DNA from: JAOABV01 sp039801465
GTDB taxonomy: Bacteria; Hydrothermota; Tepidihabitantia; Tepidihabitantales; CAIPLT01
Assembly: GCA_039801465.1 (NCBI GenBank)
Contig: JBDRUT010000026.1
Coordinates: 1 to 24,645 of the forward strand
Direction: 5' to 3'
Length of the DNA: 24,645 bases
Shown: in pieces, positions 24,067 to 24,645 of the stretch
Layout of the letters: the number at the start of each line of letters is the position of its first letter
Numbering within the stretch: the stretch's first letter is position 1
Translations under genes and position numbers: made by a program
The notes under the pieces: model-generated
Told to the model about the DNA's origin: nothing
What the model saw: the letters and a program-made list of their open reading frames with translations, nothing else
Database searches by the model: none

Positions 24067-24645
24067 ATGCGGATTTTTGTTTTAGGAGTATTATTCTTTA
24101 ATTTGGCATTAAGCCAACAAATTTTACTCATTAGGTCCAATCCTGAAGAAATTGCTCTGAAGATTAATAATCAAACGGCCTTCTTTTCTGAAATCCAAAC
24201 CGAAAAAGGACTGTTTTTAAGATTAAGAGATGAGTTTTCTTTAGAGTATGGAGTTTCAACTGAACTGGGCAAAGCCGAGTTGCCAGTAATAAGAGAATTT
24301 ATTGAGATTCCGCAAGAAGCAGAAATAAACATTAAATTCCAAATTCAAAATTACAAATTCCAAACCCTATCATGTCCAATCTATCCGCTTCAGCCACCTG
24401 AGCCAAAATGCGGACCAAAACCACCATTTAATTATAATGAAGAGTTTTATCAGCGTGATGAGTTTTATCCAACTGAATATGCCAAGATTACAGATATTGT
24501 TCAGATTAGACATGCGAGAATTGCTATCTTAGAGATTTATCCATTTCGGTATAATCCTAAACAAAATCTTTTAGAAGTTGTTTTAGAAGCAGAAATTAGC
24601 CTGAAACTGACTGGTTCGGATTTAGCAAAGACTGAAGAGATGTAT
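24067..24645 (+). CDS. C25 (gingipain-type) peptidase precursor, N-terminal part (runs off the right edge)
   Basis: 193 codons are visible. A signal peptide (MRIFVLGVLFFNLALS) leads into a gingipain propeptide-like domain. The segment GKAELPVIREFIEIP (about 68-82) is its hallmark, matching the G-x-P-x-LP...I-x-IP pattern; later comes the paired strand region IAILEIYPFRYNP and LLEVVLEAEISLKL. Members of the family are secreted cysteine peptidases that carry a C-terminal sorting domain and leave by T9SS. The catalytic domain lies outside the window, so it could also be a non-peptidase protein using the same pro-domain. Residues about 90-100 are encoded by a heptanucleotide array. It has its own promoter, and GAGGTGA at 24054-24060 lies 6 nt before the ATG. 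Confidence 0.75.
   Translation, partial: MRIFVLGVLFFNLALSQQILLIRSNPEEIALKINNQTAFFSEIQTEKGLFLRLRDEFSLEYGVSTELGKAELPVIREFIEIPQEAEINIKFQIQNYKFQTLSCPIYPLQPPEPKCGPKPPFNYNEEFYQRDEFYPTEYAKITDIVQIRHARIAILEIYPFRYNPKQNLLEVVLEAEISLKLTGSDLAKTEEMY
24334..24364 (+). repeat. Heptanucleotide array (AAATTCC) inside the C25-type gene
   Basis: Four 7-base units, aaattcc, aaattca, aaattac, aaattcc, then aaa. It encodes KFQIQNYKFQT in the pro-domain without breaking the frame. Same family as the arrays in hutI and between the permease genes. Confidence 0.75.

Noticed and set aside
23840..24085. Plus-strand open frame of 81 codons across the end of the LolA-like gene
   Set aside because: It overlaps the LolA-like 3' end and the promoter and start of the C25-type gene; its product has no protein features.

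Overview
The window looks like a stretch of an AT-rich genome (roughly one third G+C by eye) from an uncultured diderm bacterium. It encodes outer-membrane beta-barrels, a TonB/ExbB/ExbD energy system, a PorV/PorQ-family protein, exported proteins with FlgD/T9SS-like C-terminal domains, a gingipain-type (C25) propeptide and a LolA-like periplasmic protein. That mix is typical of FCB-related candidate phyla such as WOR-3 (Stahlbacteria), Cloacimonadota or Marinimicrobia; WOR-3 is my best guess, and this is inference only.

Layout. 1-117: the tail of a + strand gene. 246-1778 (-): a processive family-2 glycosyltransferase. 2254-14587 (+): one long colinear cluster made of exbB, two exbD paralogues, tonB, an Asp-box beta-propeller protein with a C-terminal sorting-like domain, a lipoprotein, a SusC-like TonB-dependent receptor, a 1019-residue exported protein and a PorV/PorQ-like barrel. 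A hairpin closes the cluster. 14727-15941 (+): imidazolonepropionase (hutI). 15962-16648 (-): a CofE-type F420-0:glutamate ligase-like gene, convergent with hutI, whose upstream region is tandemly duplicated. 17083-18051 (+): the decayed remains of an exported barrel protein. 18052-18824: non-coding, with a cluster of hairpins. 18825-23895 (+): an envelope export cluster of outer-membrane barrel, MacB/LolD-type ATPase, two FtsX/LolC-type permeases and a LolA-like carrier. 24067-end (+): the start of a C25-type peptidase precursor with its own promoter.

How the parts fit. In the first cluster ExbB/ExbD/ExbD/TonB would energise the receptor encoded five genes downstream. The lipoprotein, propeller protein, large exported protein and PorV-like barrel would be its surface partners, and the sorting-like C-terminal domains point to T9SS-like secretion. 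The second cluster spans both membranes and resembles a Lol-like route for lipid or lipoprotein.

Signals beyond the genes. (i) At least seven degenerate heptanucleotide-period arrays lie at gene starts, in gene gaps or inside coding sequence. (ii) A GGGTGCGA/TCGCACCC hairpin recurs at gene ends. (iii) Five of the six promoters called have a 16-bp spacer, and two place the -10 about 7 bp before a start codon, implying leaderless mRNAs.
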